This document shows, piece after piece, positions 7,846 to 15,990 of a stretch of DNA of 64,000 bases (its first letter is position 1; each line of letters begins with the position of its first letter). A program made the translations under genes and the position numbers. The notes beneath the pieces were generated by a model. It ran no database searches and was not told where the DNA came from. It was given only the letters and a program-made list of their open reading frames with translations. The DNA is from Sphingobacterium sp. CZ-UAM (GTDB taxonomy: Bacteria > Bacteroidota > Bacteroidia > Sphingobacteriales > Sphingobacteriaceae), in the NCBI RefSeq assembly GCF_002000245.1, contig NZ_MTCM01000006.1, positions 248,001 to 312,000 on the forward strand, given 5' to 3'.

Positions 7846-9834
7846 TTAAAAATTGACTTTTAGGGATGTGAAAATATTCCGTCCCATCCGCGGAATATTT
7901 CCCCAATCCGCATAGGTGCTATAATATTCATTCAACAGGTTCTCTGCCCCAATCTGAAAGACAGTTTTGAATCTGCCAAGACTGAAACTGTAATCTGCGG
8001 ACAGGTTCCACAGATTGTAGGCTGCTGTTAGATCTTCACCGTACATGGGGCTGTAATTGTGCTGTGCGAAGTCACCGTTTAGTGAAGTCTGCAAGCCGAG
8101 CCGTTTAGATCCATAATGCAGTATTGTCTGATAACTCAATGGCCGTATAAAAGGGAGATTTCCCCCCGCGTCGTCCTTGCCTCTGGCATAGGTAAGCACC
8201 GCTTTCCAATGCAGATTATCCAGGATTTTGTAATCCATGCTCACCGCTGTATTAAACAGCGTCGCATAGTTCAACGATGTATAGCCTTTTACACCAACGG
8301 ATTGATAATTCATGGGGCTTCCTAAACTCAGGATCCGTCCGATAATATAATTGTCGATATAGAAATAGTTGACTTTCGCGGCAACACTTAGTTTTTCCGT
8401 TTTGAATCCAACACTGGCATTGACCTCATAAGAAATCTCATTTTTGAGATCAGGATTTCCGATGTAATCATAACGATCAAAGCTATTGTAGATATAATAA
8501 CCATAGGCTTCCGAAACGGAAGGAGCACGATGTCCAAAGCCTGTTCCGATTGCGATATCAAATTGATTTAAGTTTAACTCGTAACTGGCCTGTAGGCTTG
8601 GAAGTACCCTGTTCTTCTTTTGTGGCGCCCCCGGATGAAAAATCCAGTTAAATTCCACGTATTTTGAGTAATTGTAATTCCAGCCTAACGAACCGCCTAA
8701 ATTCACCTTATTTCGATCGGAAATTTCCCAGGAATTATTCATCGCAATACTTGCAAAACGGGTTGTAATCCAAGGCCAGCTGTAGGCAAACATGGTTTGT
8801 TTGGAACGATCCTGAGGATACATCCGCATTTCCGCTATAGAGAGATTATCATAGGCATTCAACTGTATTTCCGAGGAATACTGATCTTTTTTCAAATTTA
8901 TTTTTGATACCAATCCATAGGTCGTACTCCACCCCGGCATATCCATGTGTACCAAATTCTCCGGACGCGTCGTATCATCCATATAGTGCTCCACAGCGTT
9001 GAAATAAACTTTGGTATCCCATACTTTTATCAAACCTTCCTCAAACAATTGCTTATAGGATGCGGATGTAATAATCGCACGTGATAACCAGAGGTCCATA
9101 GGCAAAGCCGGGAAACCAACATCTTTTGCACGGTCAAATATCGCATCTACCCTGACGGCAGAAAGTGCACTTGTCTTATAGGCTAGGCCCAATGATGCGT
9201 TCAGTTTATTATATTGTGAATGCAATACTTCTTTGTTGTTCCCGTCATAATAATTACCTGCGTTACGATAGGCAATACTACCATCGGCAACAAAATTGTC
9301 TGTTGAATAGAATAGATTACCAAGATTAAATGCCTGCTTATTATTAAATTCGAATTCTGTCTGATAAGCTCCGCCTATTTTTTGAGGTAGACCAAAGGGG
9401 GTGTTCCTCCTTTTAAGGTCTATATTTCCCGCAACAGTAGCCCCATGCATATTCCCCCCTTGTCCGGATTTGATATCAATGGAAGACAGGTTATTACTTT
9501 CCACATAGGAAGTTATGGGATCCATCTTATCTGTACAGGCGCCAAATATATGCATGCCATCAATTGTTATGGTTGCACGCTCCGTACTCATGTTATTTAA
9601 CAGAGGTTCCCATGCATAGGCCCCACGCTTGATAAAGCTGATATTGTCCGATGAAGCCAAAAACTCATCGACGGAGACAGCCATTTTCAGGTCACTTTCA
9701 ACTTTTCGCCTGACCTGTGCGTCGACATTAACTTCGCCTAACCTTCTGGTTGTATCTCTTTTTTCGGGGGTACCCTGCCCGTGTACTTTCAATCCAAGAG
9801 AAAGAATAAAAAGAACAGTACTTAATTTCTTCAT
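7846..9834 (-). CDS. TonB-dependent receptor, OprC/NosA-type copper importer
   Basis: A 662-residue outer-membrane receptor with a signal peptide (1-20), a plug domain (about 45-140) and a 22-strand-type barrel ending in the aromatic strand FTSLKVNF. It lacks the SusC carboxypeptidase-like extension. Two sequence details point to copper: CTDKM at 100-104 in the plug (a CxxxM motif) and HYM at 283-285 (HxM) in the barrel. Pseudomonas OprC binds copper with C143/M147 and H323/M325, at almost the same separation (180 versus 183 residues from Cys to His). The gene is five bases downstream of the lipoprotein gene and is followed by MbnP and MbnH homologues. Copper specificity is inferred but well supported. 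Confidence 0.9.
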   Translation of the reverse strand: MKKLSTVLFILSLGLKVHGQGTPEKRDTTRRLGEVNVDAQVRRKVESDLKMAVSVDEFLASSDNISFIKRGAYAWEPLLNNMSTERATITIDGMHIFGACTDKMDPITSYVESNNLSSIDIKSGQGGNMHGATVAGNIDLKRRNTPFGLPQKIGGAYQTEFEFNNKQAFNLGNLFYSTDNFVADGSIAYRNAGNYYDGNNKEVLHSQYNKLNASLGLAYKTSALSAVRVDAIFDRAKDVGFPALPMDLWLSRAIITSASYKQLFEEGLIKVWDTKVYFNAVEHYMDDTTRPENLVHMDMPGWSTTYGLVSKINLKKDQYSSEIQLNAYDNLSIAEMRMYPQDRSKQTMFAYSWPWITTRFASIAMNNSWEISDRNKVNLGGSLGWNYNYSKYVEFNWIFHPGAPQKKNRVLPSLQASYELNLNQFDIAIGTGFGHRAPSVSEAYGYYIYNSFDRYDYIGNPDLKNEISYEVNASVGFKTEKLSVAAKVNYFYIDNYIIGRILSLGSPMNYQSVGVKGYTSLNYATLFNTAVSMDYKILDNLHWKAVLTYARGKDDAGGNLPFIRPLSYQTILHYGSKRLGLQTSLNGDFAQHNYSPMYGEDLTAAYNLWNLSADYSFSLGRFKTVFQIGAENLLNEYYSTYADWGNIPRMGRNIFTSLKVNF

Positions 9835-9839
9835 GACTC

Positions 9840-10784
9840 TTAGAATAAAATATCGAGATGTAGCTCGCTCTTACGTCCTTCCACTCCCGGTGTAAAATCC
9901 TTTGGCACCTCTGTACCACGGACTACTTTTCCATCTGGATCCAACAGGATAAAATTTAATGTCCAATTTCCTGTCATGGTATAATTCACCACACCATGGT
10001 ATAAACCGTCCCTATCCTGGATCAAATCTTTATTGTTAGGAGATGAGTGATTGCCCATAGAAGGTTCAGGCATACGTGGGTCTAACTTCAGTGTATAACG
10101 ATCGGCTTGCGAATAGGAAAACTTCAATTGATCAGCGATGCTCTTCGATGATGAATCAAGTGGCTTATTCAATTTATAGATACCAGCGACCAATTTATTT
10201 TCTGCAACATTGGGTTTCTGCGGAGAAACCAATGCGATGATATATTGCTGATCATCTTTCCCCGTAAAGGCAGTCATATTCAGATTTTTATTTGTCTGCT
10301 GTCTGACTGACACCTCTTTTATCAGGGAAACGGTTTGATTACCGACTGTGAAACTGATATCGAGGGTCCAACTTCCTTCGGTGCCACTTTCGCTCGTGAA
10401 AACTGTATAACCGAAAAAATACTTATCCTCCGCGTTATAACCGAAATCATACTGATGTGGGCATGAACTCTTCTCTCCTGTAACAGCGGTTTTAATGGGC
10501 AGAAATGTAAGAGCCGACACCTCAACCGGCGTATTCGTCTGTGTATCCTTAATTTTCACACGAATATCATTATAGCCGCGATAGAATGTTCCATTCAACG
10601 CCTCTATACTGATCGTGTAACCAGCGGTCACAGCACTTGTAACCTCCTTGAATTCAACAACCTCATCAACAACACCACCTCTTTCGGCTTCATAATCCGT
10701 TTTTCCTTTTGTACATGATCCGAGAAAAACGCACGCTATAGCACTATAAAAACCAATGGTTTTTATCAATAAACTTACCTTCAT
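9840..10784 (-). CDS. Lipoprotein with Met/His motif, copper-locus partner
   Basis: A 314-residue lipoprotein (lipobox FLGSC, Cys24) that I cannot name precisely. The first two thirds are beta-rich and include a GTFYRGYNDIRVKIKD segment; the last third has RMPEPSMGNHSSPNNKD followed by GVVNYTMTGNWTLNFILLDP. The MPxMGH-like stretch resembles YtkA/FixH-like domains found with copper proteins, where Met and His may bind metal. The SSCPH sequence near residue 108 adds a Cys/His pair. Its stop is five bases before the receptor start, so the two are certainly co-transcribed. A role as a surface or periplasmic metal carrier is inference. Confidence 0.75.
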   Translation of the reverse strand: MKVSLLIKTIGFYSAIACVFLGSCTKGKTDYEAERGGVVDEVVEFKEVTSAVTAGYTISIEALNGTFYRGYNDIRVKIKDTQTNTPVEVSALTFLPIKTAVTGEKSSCPHQYDFGYNAEDKYFFGYTVFTSESGTEGSWTLDISFTVGNQTVSLIKEVSVRQQTNKNLNMTAFTGKDDQQYIIALVSPQKPNVAENKLVAGIYKLNKPLDSSSKSIADQLKFSYSQADRYTLKLDPRMPEPSMGNHSSPNNKDLIQDRDGLYHGVVNYTMTGNWTLNFILLDPDGKVVRGTEVPKDFTPGVEGRKSELHLDILF

Positions 10785-11113
10785 AAAAAAATCCTATCTT
10801 AGCTTGACTCACAGGCCGGGCTTTTGGCACGGGGACGAGCTGGAACCCGTCATCCAAAAAACGACGACCTGTCCAAATAAAATTTTCATCTGCTTAAATT
10901 TTTATTCAGTACTGATAAAGCGATCAGATTTATTCATCGCGTGTACTAAGCGGCATTCAGCAATAGCTTTGCCTGGTTATTCCTGATACGATCGAATAAA
11001 TAACGATGGCTCCATCGGAATAAATTATACTTTATAGCCGATGAACTGACCATGAGTAGGTATATCGCTATCAAATTAGCAACATACATGTCACGATGAC
11101 TTCTAAAATGGAT
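10785..11113 (-). other. 329-bp non-coding leader upstream of the copper-receptor operon
   Basis: No convincing gene lies here. Read on the reverse strand, the 100 bases before the lipoprotein start could fold. ACAGG (around 10868-10872) pairs with CCTGT (around 10811-10815), enclosing a hairpin ACGGG/CCCGT and a short GCC/GGC stem. It may be a leader RNA or protein-binding site. It does not match the cobalamin, TPP or SAM riboswitch consensus sequences that I can recall. Confidence 0.3.
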
Positions 11114-11494
11114 TTAAACTAACGGTGGGTGGAAAATTGTGAAGATTGGTCTGTAAGAATAATTTTTTTTATATTCAGGGAACGAGCGTTCCACTTCCTC
11201 TTCTTGAAATAAAGAAGAAATCTTAAAATCAAAACTCTGGGAGTTATTGATAAAAACGACATCGATAATACGTGATTCAAGGTTCTTTTGCTCCTTTTCT
11301 TCATGTTCACGCATTTTCTTCATCAGGATACATTGTCCTCTACACGAGAGTGCCTTATCGTTGAAACGGTTGATACATTCGTAACGGGCGATGTAATCGC
11401 GATTCAGCTCAAAAATGGACCATAGCCACACTGTTGAGAAGCTCTGGAGGAGCATCAAAGGCAATAAAATCCATATGAACTGTCTAGCTTTCAT
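11114..11494 (-). CDS. Small membrane protein with three-Cys motif, copper locus
   Basis: The ATG at 11494 gives 126 residues starting MKARQFIW, a better start than the upstream in-frame codon at 11596 because it opens directly on an N-terminal hydrophobic segment (residues 5-25). The rest is predicted outside the cytoplasm and holds ECINRF...LSCRGQC, three Cys spaced 11 and 4 apart followed by Lys-rich helix, and ends in FHPPLV. Similar small Cys-motif proteins are, as far as I recall, often found beside metal-related TonB receptors in this phylum, but the family has no name that I know. Same strand as the copper genes, 329 bp upstream of them. Confidence 0.65.
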   Translation of the reverse strand: MKARQFIWILLPLMLLQSFSTVWLWSIFELNRDYIARYECINRFNDKALSCRGQCILMKKMREHEEKEQKNLESRIIDVVFINNSQSFDFKISSLFQEEEVERSFPEYKKNYSYRPIFTIFHPPLV

Positions 11495-11556
11495 CTTGTG
11501 AGTTCGGCAAATATATAAATGAATCCCTGAATCCGCAAATTCAATAGGAATATTAA

Positions 11557-11586
11557 AGTCCCCAAGTAAAGCCTTACCTGGGGACT
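11557..11586 (-). terminator. Stem-loop terminator after the GH30 locus
   Basis: AGTCCCCA (11557-11564) pairs with TGGGGACT (11579-11586), with an inner GTAA/TTAC pairing. On the reverse strand a short T-containing tail (TTTAAT) follows. It sits 18 bp past the stop of the glycan-binding lipoprotein gene and before the copper locus. Confidence 0.65.
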
Positions 11587-11604
11587 GAAAAATCAAAAGA
11601 CAGA

Positions 11605-12939
11605 TTATTTTGGTGCAACTGTAAGTACAGCTTTTTTATTACCGGCGGATAAATCCAGCATAAATTGATAGGTTTTTCCAGCGTCTAAGGTTTTACCCGT
11701 TTTGATACCCAGGTTTCCGGAATCACGTCCATTTTTACCGTCACCGATAAAAATCAGATCGCTCGGGGTTGTTACATCCGCTCCGCCAAATTCGCCACCC
11801 CAGCCTTTCTGATGGAAAAACTTAAAGTTGATATTATCGGTGTTGATAGACTCCCCAGCCTTTACTGTAATTTGGTACTTCTTATTCCCCAATGGGACTA
11901 AACAAAGTGCCTTATCTGTGTTCCAGCCCACCTGATTGTTGGATACCTTTGGTTTTCCAATACCTTCTCCAATAATCCATACAGCTCCAGTACCATCTTC
12001 CTGCAATTTAGCAAGGTCATTTCCCGCCATCGCTTCGACGACAAAATACTTTAGCGCAAAATCAGCCGTAATCCGGTATTTTCCATTAATGCCATTAAAT
12101 GTAATGCTTCCATCGGCTGACTGGCTAAAGAAATCCGGATCAATCCACCAATCTTTCAAATCTTCGATACCATCGATCGTGACCGAATTACCTTTGGTCA
12201 TATTCAGTTCCGCTCTAAAATGTGTATCATCAAGACGATTAAAAACCGTACCGTCGATCGCGTAGGCGATAATAAAAGGTGATGCCTGATAAGTCAAGGT
12301 ATTAAATACGATACTATATACACCAGAGGTTGAATTTGAGAATGGAATATCCAATATGGATCCGAGTGAAATGGCATTATTGACCCATCCAAAAGTCATG
12401 TTATTCCCCTGCTCACCAACCTTTGGCGCCTGAATATACCCTTTAACGGAAAATGGAAAATTCTCCTTGGCGGCATATTGATTCCGTCCAGTTTTCTCCA
12501 TCCGATAAGACTTTGATTCAGTAACCAAAGTGAGGTAAGGAAAGTCCGGACGGCTTAAATCTACTTCAAAAGACTGTTCAGTCTTCTTCTGACTAATATT
12601 CTGCAGAACAAACTTAAGCGTCGCTTTTCCATCTGGGATGTCTTTCAAAAAAGGGACATAAATTTTTCCACTATACTCGCCATTCTCTTTTGTACGGATC
12701 GTCGTTTCGTTAACTTTATCATCTGTAAAATATAATTGAGCTTTCAGCGTGGACAAAGCGACTTCGCTATCCGATACACGAACATTAAAAACCAAACTAT
12801 CACCAAAATGAGCAGCAGAAATAGCTGATTTCAATTCAATTTTGGGATCGCCGATTTGATATACATATTTTTCATCCTTTTTACAGGAACTGACAACAGC
12901 TACTGTTCCCAATAGTATATTGATGAGATATCTTTTCAT
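11605..12939 (-). CDS. Surface glycan-binding lipoprotein (DUF5125/DUF5121 type)
   Basis: The ATG at 12939 (MKRYLINILLGTVAVVSSC) gives a normal lipoprotein signal with Cys19, 11 bp after the GH30 gene; the upstream ATG at 12963 would overlap that gene. The 444 residues fit the SusE/SusF-like position of a Sus locus. An N-terminal part starts YQIGDPKIELKSAI and has Ig-like beta domains (about 25-140), as in DUF5125. The C-terminal region (about 200-440) includes FFHQKGWGGEFGGADVTT and SGNLGIKTGKTLDAGKTYQF, as in DUF5121. Homologues are cell-surface binding proteins for the polysaccharide that SusC/SusD imports. Binding of beta-1,6-glucan is inferred from the neighbouring GH30. Confidence 0.85.
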   Translation of the reverse strand: MKRYLINILLGTVAVVSSCKKDEKYVYQIGDPKIELKSAISAAHFGDSLVFNVRVSDSEVALSTLKAQLYFTDDKVNETTIRTKENGEYSGKIYVPFLKDIPDGKATLKFVLQNISQKKTEQSFEVDLSRPDFPYLTLVTESKSYRMEKTGRNQYAAKENFPFSVKGYIQAPKVGEQGNNMTFGWVNNAISLGSILDIPFSNSTSGVYSIVFNTLTYQASPFIIAYAIDGTVFNRLDDTHFRAELNMTKGNSVTIDGIEDLKDWWIDPDFFSQSADGSITFNGINGKYRITADFALKYFVVEAMAGNDLAKLQEDGTGAVWIIGEGIGKPKVSNNQVGWNTDKALCLVPLGNKKYQITVKAGESINTDNINFKFFHQKGWGGEFGGADVTTPSDLIFIGDGKNGRDSGNLGIKTGKTLDAGKTYQFMLDLSAGNKKAVLTVAPK

Positions 12940-12950
12940 AAGCCCATTAT

Positions 12951-14450
12951 TTAGTTTTTCCACCGATAAGAAACTATTGAATTCGCGGGAACCTCATAGC
13001 TAAAATGATTTTTACCATCTGCCAGCGTAATTTTCCGATTATCACTCGATTCATTCAACAATACCACAGCATAGGTTCCGTCCGTATTTTTAAAGGCACT
13101 ATAGACTAATCCTTCAGCGGTATATCCGGTAGCACCAATGCGAGTTGCCCCAGGCTTCACTACAGATGAAAGTTGACCTATAATATAATAATGCGAATTG
13201 CGTGTGATACTCTTGTAATTTGACTTGCTAATATCAACAGCGCCATAACAGGTCTGACAACCGCCCTGGCGATTTGGCCCTTTATCGGTATCCAGCATCA
13301 AATTCCAAACAATAACCCCCTTACTCCAATTATTTACTGTTCCCAACGCTACTTCGCGCATATCCTCCATCAAACGCTTGTCAAGGTTACGCCCCTCATT
13401 CCATTCGCCAATGGATGTTTCTGTAAAGACTAATTCTTTATCTGGTCGCTGGTTATGAATATCGATGAGCTCGGCTTTATCTCCACCATAGTTATGGTAG
13501 GCAGCGCCAGCGATAAAAGAAGCAGCGCCGGAGTCATTATAGATTTTGATCGGATAATCTTCCTGATCGGCCATATTATCATAATTATAATTATGGTCGA
13601 AAGCATAGATCTTTGTCGTTATATTTGCGGCCTTTAACTGAGGTCCCAAGGATTGTTTGATAAATGCCTGCTGTTCCTGCCATGACATGTACATTGAAGC
13701 AGAATTTTTTCGATTCAATGGTTCGTTTTGAACAGTAATCGAATAAATATTAATGCCCTCTTTTTTCATTGCCTGAATCCATTGCACAAAATACCAGCCG
13801 TAATCCTGATAGTATTTTGGATTTAATTGTCCACTGGTCCAGGAATCGAAAGGCCTTAGATCAGTCAGATTATTGACCTTCATCCATTTTGGTGGAGTCC
13901 ATGGTGATCCCATAATTTTGATGCTCGGATTGATGGCCAGGATTTCCTTCAGCACAGGGATGACATATTGGGTTTCTTCTGACTGAAGTCCAAAATTTTC
14001 CTTTCCTTCTTTGTCCCAACAGGTATACTCACTCAATGAAAAATCCGAACAACCGATAGCAATACGGATATAGCTCATGCCTATTCCATCTTTATCGGAG
14101 AAAGTCTCGGTAAGAAACTTCTTCCGATCTTCCTTACTCATTTTCATCAGGTTGTAACATGTTGAACCGGTAATAGCCGCACCGAATCCGTCCATTGTCT
14201 GAAATTTTTGAGTGGGATTTAAGGTAATTGTATTCGGCGACATATTAAACTTTGTGCTAAAGTCGACGTATTTTCTGGTCAGATCATAGGCGCGCTTTGT
14301 ATTGGTCATTACCACAGTGACATCGCCAGATTTTTTGATATCATCACCTTGTGAAGGTACGAAGCTATCACGGTTACAAGATGTTGCTGTGATCAAACAG
14401 GACAACAAGAATGTATATATCATAGTGTTATTATTACGTTTCATAAACAA
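12951..14450 (-). CDS. GH30-family glycosidase, probable endo-beta-1,6-glucanase
   Basis: A 499-residue lipoprotein (lipobox TATSC, Cys25) of glycoside hydrolase family 30, a retaining (beta/alpha)8 barrel with a side beta domain. The acid/base Glu243 lies in TVQNEPLNR and the nucleophile Glu344 in VFTETSIGEW. QTMDGFGAAITGST (84-97) and SPWTPPKWMK (182-191) are family landmarks, and the C-terminal beta domain ends VPANSIVSYRW. Family members cleave beta-1,6-glucan, glucosylceramide or other beta-glycosides. The gene set SusC-SusD-GH30-DUF5125 lipoprotein mirrors characterised beta-1,6-glucan loci of Bacteroides, so endo-beta-1,6-glucanase is the preferred call. It probably acts on the outer surface. 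Confidence 0.92.
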   Translation of the reverse strand: MFMKRNNNTMIYTFLLSCLITATSCNRDSFVPSQGDDIKKSGDVTVVMTNTKRAYDLTRKYVDFSTKFNMSPNTITLNPTQKFQTMDGFGAAITGSTCYNLMKMSKEDRKKFLTETFSDKDGIGMSYIRIAIGCSDFSLSEYTCWDKEGKENFGLQSEETQYVIPVLKEILAINPSIKIMGSPWTPPKWMKVNNLTDLRPFDSWTSGQLNPKYYQDYGWYFVQWIQAMKKEGINIYSITVQNEPLNRKNSASMYMSWQEQQAFIKQSLGPQLKAANITTKIYAFDHNYNYDNMADQEDYPIKIYNDSGAASFIAGAAYHNYGGDKAELIDIHNQRPDKELVFTETSIGEWNEGRNLDKRLMEDMREVALGTVNNWSKGVIVWNLMLDTDKGPNRQGGCQTCYGAVDISKSNYKSITRNSHYYIIGQLSSVVKPGATRIGATGYTAEGLVYSAFKNTDGTYAVVLLNESSDNRKITLADGKNHFSYEVPANSIVSYRWKN

Positions 14451-14459
14451 TTAAAATAA

Positions 14460-15983
14460 TTAGTATCCTGGATTCTGAACTAAGTTAGGATTCTGGTCAA
14501 TTTTCGGCTGTGGAATCGGCAGACGGTAGGAATTCTTTGTGAACGGATATACCTGCGCCTTTCTTCCTGAATCCTTCGCATACACGGCATTCATGACTGC
14601 TTCTACTTTCTCCAAACGGACCAAATCAAACCAACGCTGTCCTTCGAAGGCCAATTCCAGGCGGCGTTCTTTCAGATATGCTTCCAATAAAGCATCTTTA
14701 TTGGACCGAATTCCCGCAGGTAATTTCGGTAATTTTACACGTGCACGGATCTTATCAATAATGTCAGCTGCTCCGGAAAGATCTGACCCCAATTGGATCT
14801 TGGCTTCGGCCTTTAGCAATAAAATATCGGCATAGCGGAGTTTGACGATGCTATTCAAGCCCGAACGCAGCTTGAACATAAAAGGATAATGGTTTGAGGG
14901 GTAATAGTTGCTCCAGGTTGTTGTATAATAAACAATGGATTGCGCCATCCGAATTTGATCTGCTTCATTCGTATATGCCTGAATCAAATCGCGTGATGGT
15001 GTGACCCATTTGGCCCAGGTAAATGCATTGTCGTAATTAGACAGGTCGCGGCCAAACATCCAGGTCGCCCAGTTGCCCGATCCAGGCATAAATTGCGCCT
15101 CTAAAATTGATTCTTTGGTATTTCGTTGCGCTAAATCGGTCTTTGCCGTATTCAATTCATAGAGATCTCCGTAATTAGGATTTAACTCAAAACCATCTCC
15201 AGCCAATGCGTCCGCATACTGAATAACTTTATTGTAATCCCGGAGGGGCTTTTCGGCATAGAGTTTGGCCAACATTGCCCGGGCGACAGACTTTGTAAAC
15301 AAGGTTTTATTTGCATTGTTGTTGACCGGGGCATCAACCAGAGCCTCCAAAAGATCCTTCTCAATCTGTTTATGCGCTTCCTCTTCGGTCGCCTGTTTGG
15401 GGAAATATTCTGGATATACTGCTTCGATATTTTCCGCGGTAATATCTTTTCCCTGTGTTGTGATTACCGGAATGGATCCAAATATGCGCACCATATCAAA
15501 CATTGCCAACGCCCGAAAGATTTTACCCTGTGCCTTATAGACTTTGATGTCCGCATCACTAATGGATTTATCCGCAACACTATCGACATTGATGATTAAA
15601 CGGTTGGCTCGCGCAATATCTTCGAGATAACGCGCCCAATCGCGATCAATAACGGAATTAGATCCCTCAATAGAATTATTCTCAAAGGGTACAACTTCGG
15701 CTCCTGTTGTTCCTGCGTACGCATTGTCCGCATGGGAATCACCGATCAGTAATAGATCCAAATACCAATGCTCTTGCCTATCGCGCATCTGTTGGTAAAT
15801 CCCCGAAAGAAAGTTATCAACCTCGCTTTTATTTTTAAAGACGATCTGTGTTCCATTTTCAGTTTTACCTTGGCTCACATCTGTATAACTGTCCAGAGGA
15901 TCACGATTTAGCGAGCAAGAAGCCAGCAGCAAACCTGTCACAAACAAAGGTAAAACGTATTTAATATTTGTTTTTTTCATCAC
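14460..15983 (-). CDS. SusD/RagB-family glycan-binding lipoprotein
   Basis: A 507-residue outer-membrane lipoprotein (lipobox LLASC, Cys23) that caps the SusC barrel and binds oligosaccharide. SusD hallmarks are present: an N-terminal DNFLSGIYQQMRDRQ helix, the tetratricopeptide-like helical core with AQGKIFRALAMFDMVRIFGSIPV (about 148-170), and the C-terminal RRLELAFEGQRWFDLVRLEK followed by RLPIPQPKIDQNPNLVQNPGY. It starts 7 bp after SusC ends and 9 bp before the GH30 gene. It is certainly the import partner of the SusC at 15991-18963. Confidence 0.96.
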   Translation of the reverse strand: MMKKTNIKYVLPLFVTGLLLASCSLNRDPLDSYTDVSQGKTENGTQIVFKNKSEVDNFLSGIYQQMRDRQEHWYLDLLLIGDSHADNAYAGTTGAEVVPFENNSIEGSNSVIDRDWARYLEDIARANRLIINVDSVADKSISDADIKVYKAQGKIFRALAMFDMVRIFGSIPVITTQGKDITAENIEAVYPEYFPKQATEEEAHKQIEKDLLEALVDAPVNNNANKTLFTKSVARAMLAKLYAEKPLRDYNKVIQYADALAGDGFELNPNYGDLYELNTAKTDLAQRNTKESILEAQFMPGSGNWATWMFGRDLSNYDNAFTWAKWVTPSRDLIQAYTNEADQIRMAQSIVYYTTTWSNYYPSNHYPFMFKLRSGLNSIVKLRYADILLLKAEAKIQLGSDLSGAADIIDKIRARVKLPKLPAGIRSNKDALLEAYLKERRLELAFEGQRWFDLVRLEKVEAVMNAVYAKDSGRKAQVYPFTKNSYRLPIPQPKIDQNPNLVQNPGY

Positions 15984-15990
15984 AATTCAA

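Noticed and set aside
10785..10900. Cobalamin-type riboswitch before the copper-receptor operon
   Set aside because: The leader folds, but the conserved cobalamin box and GACCTGCC-like end are absent.
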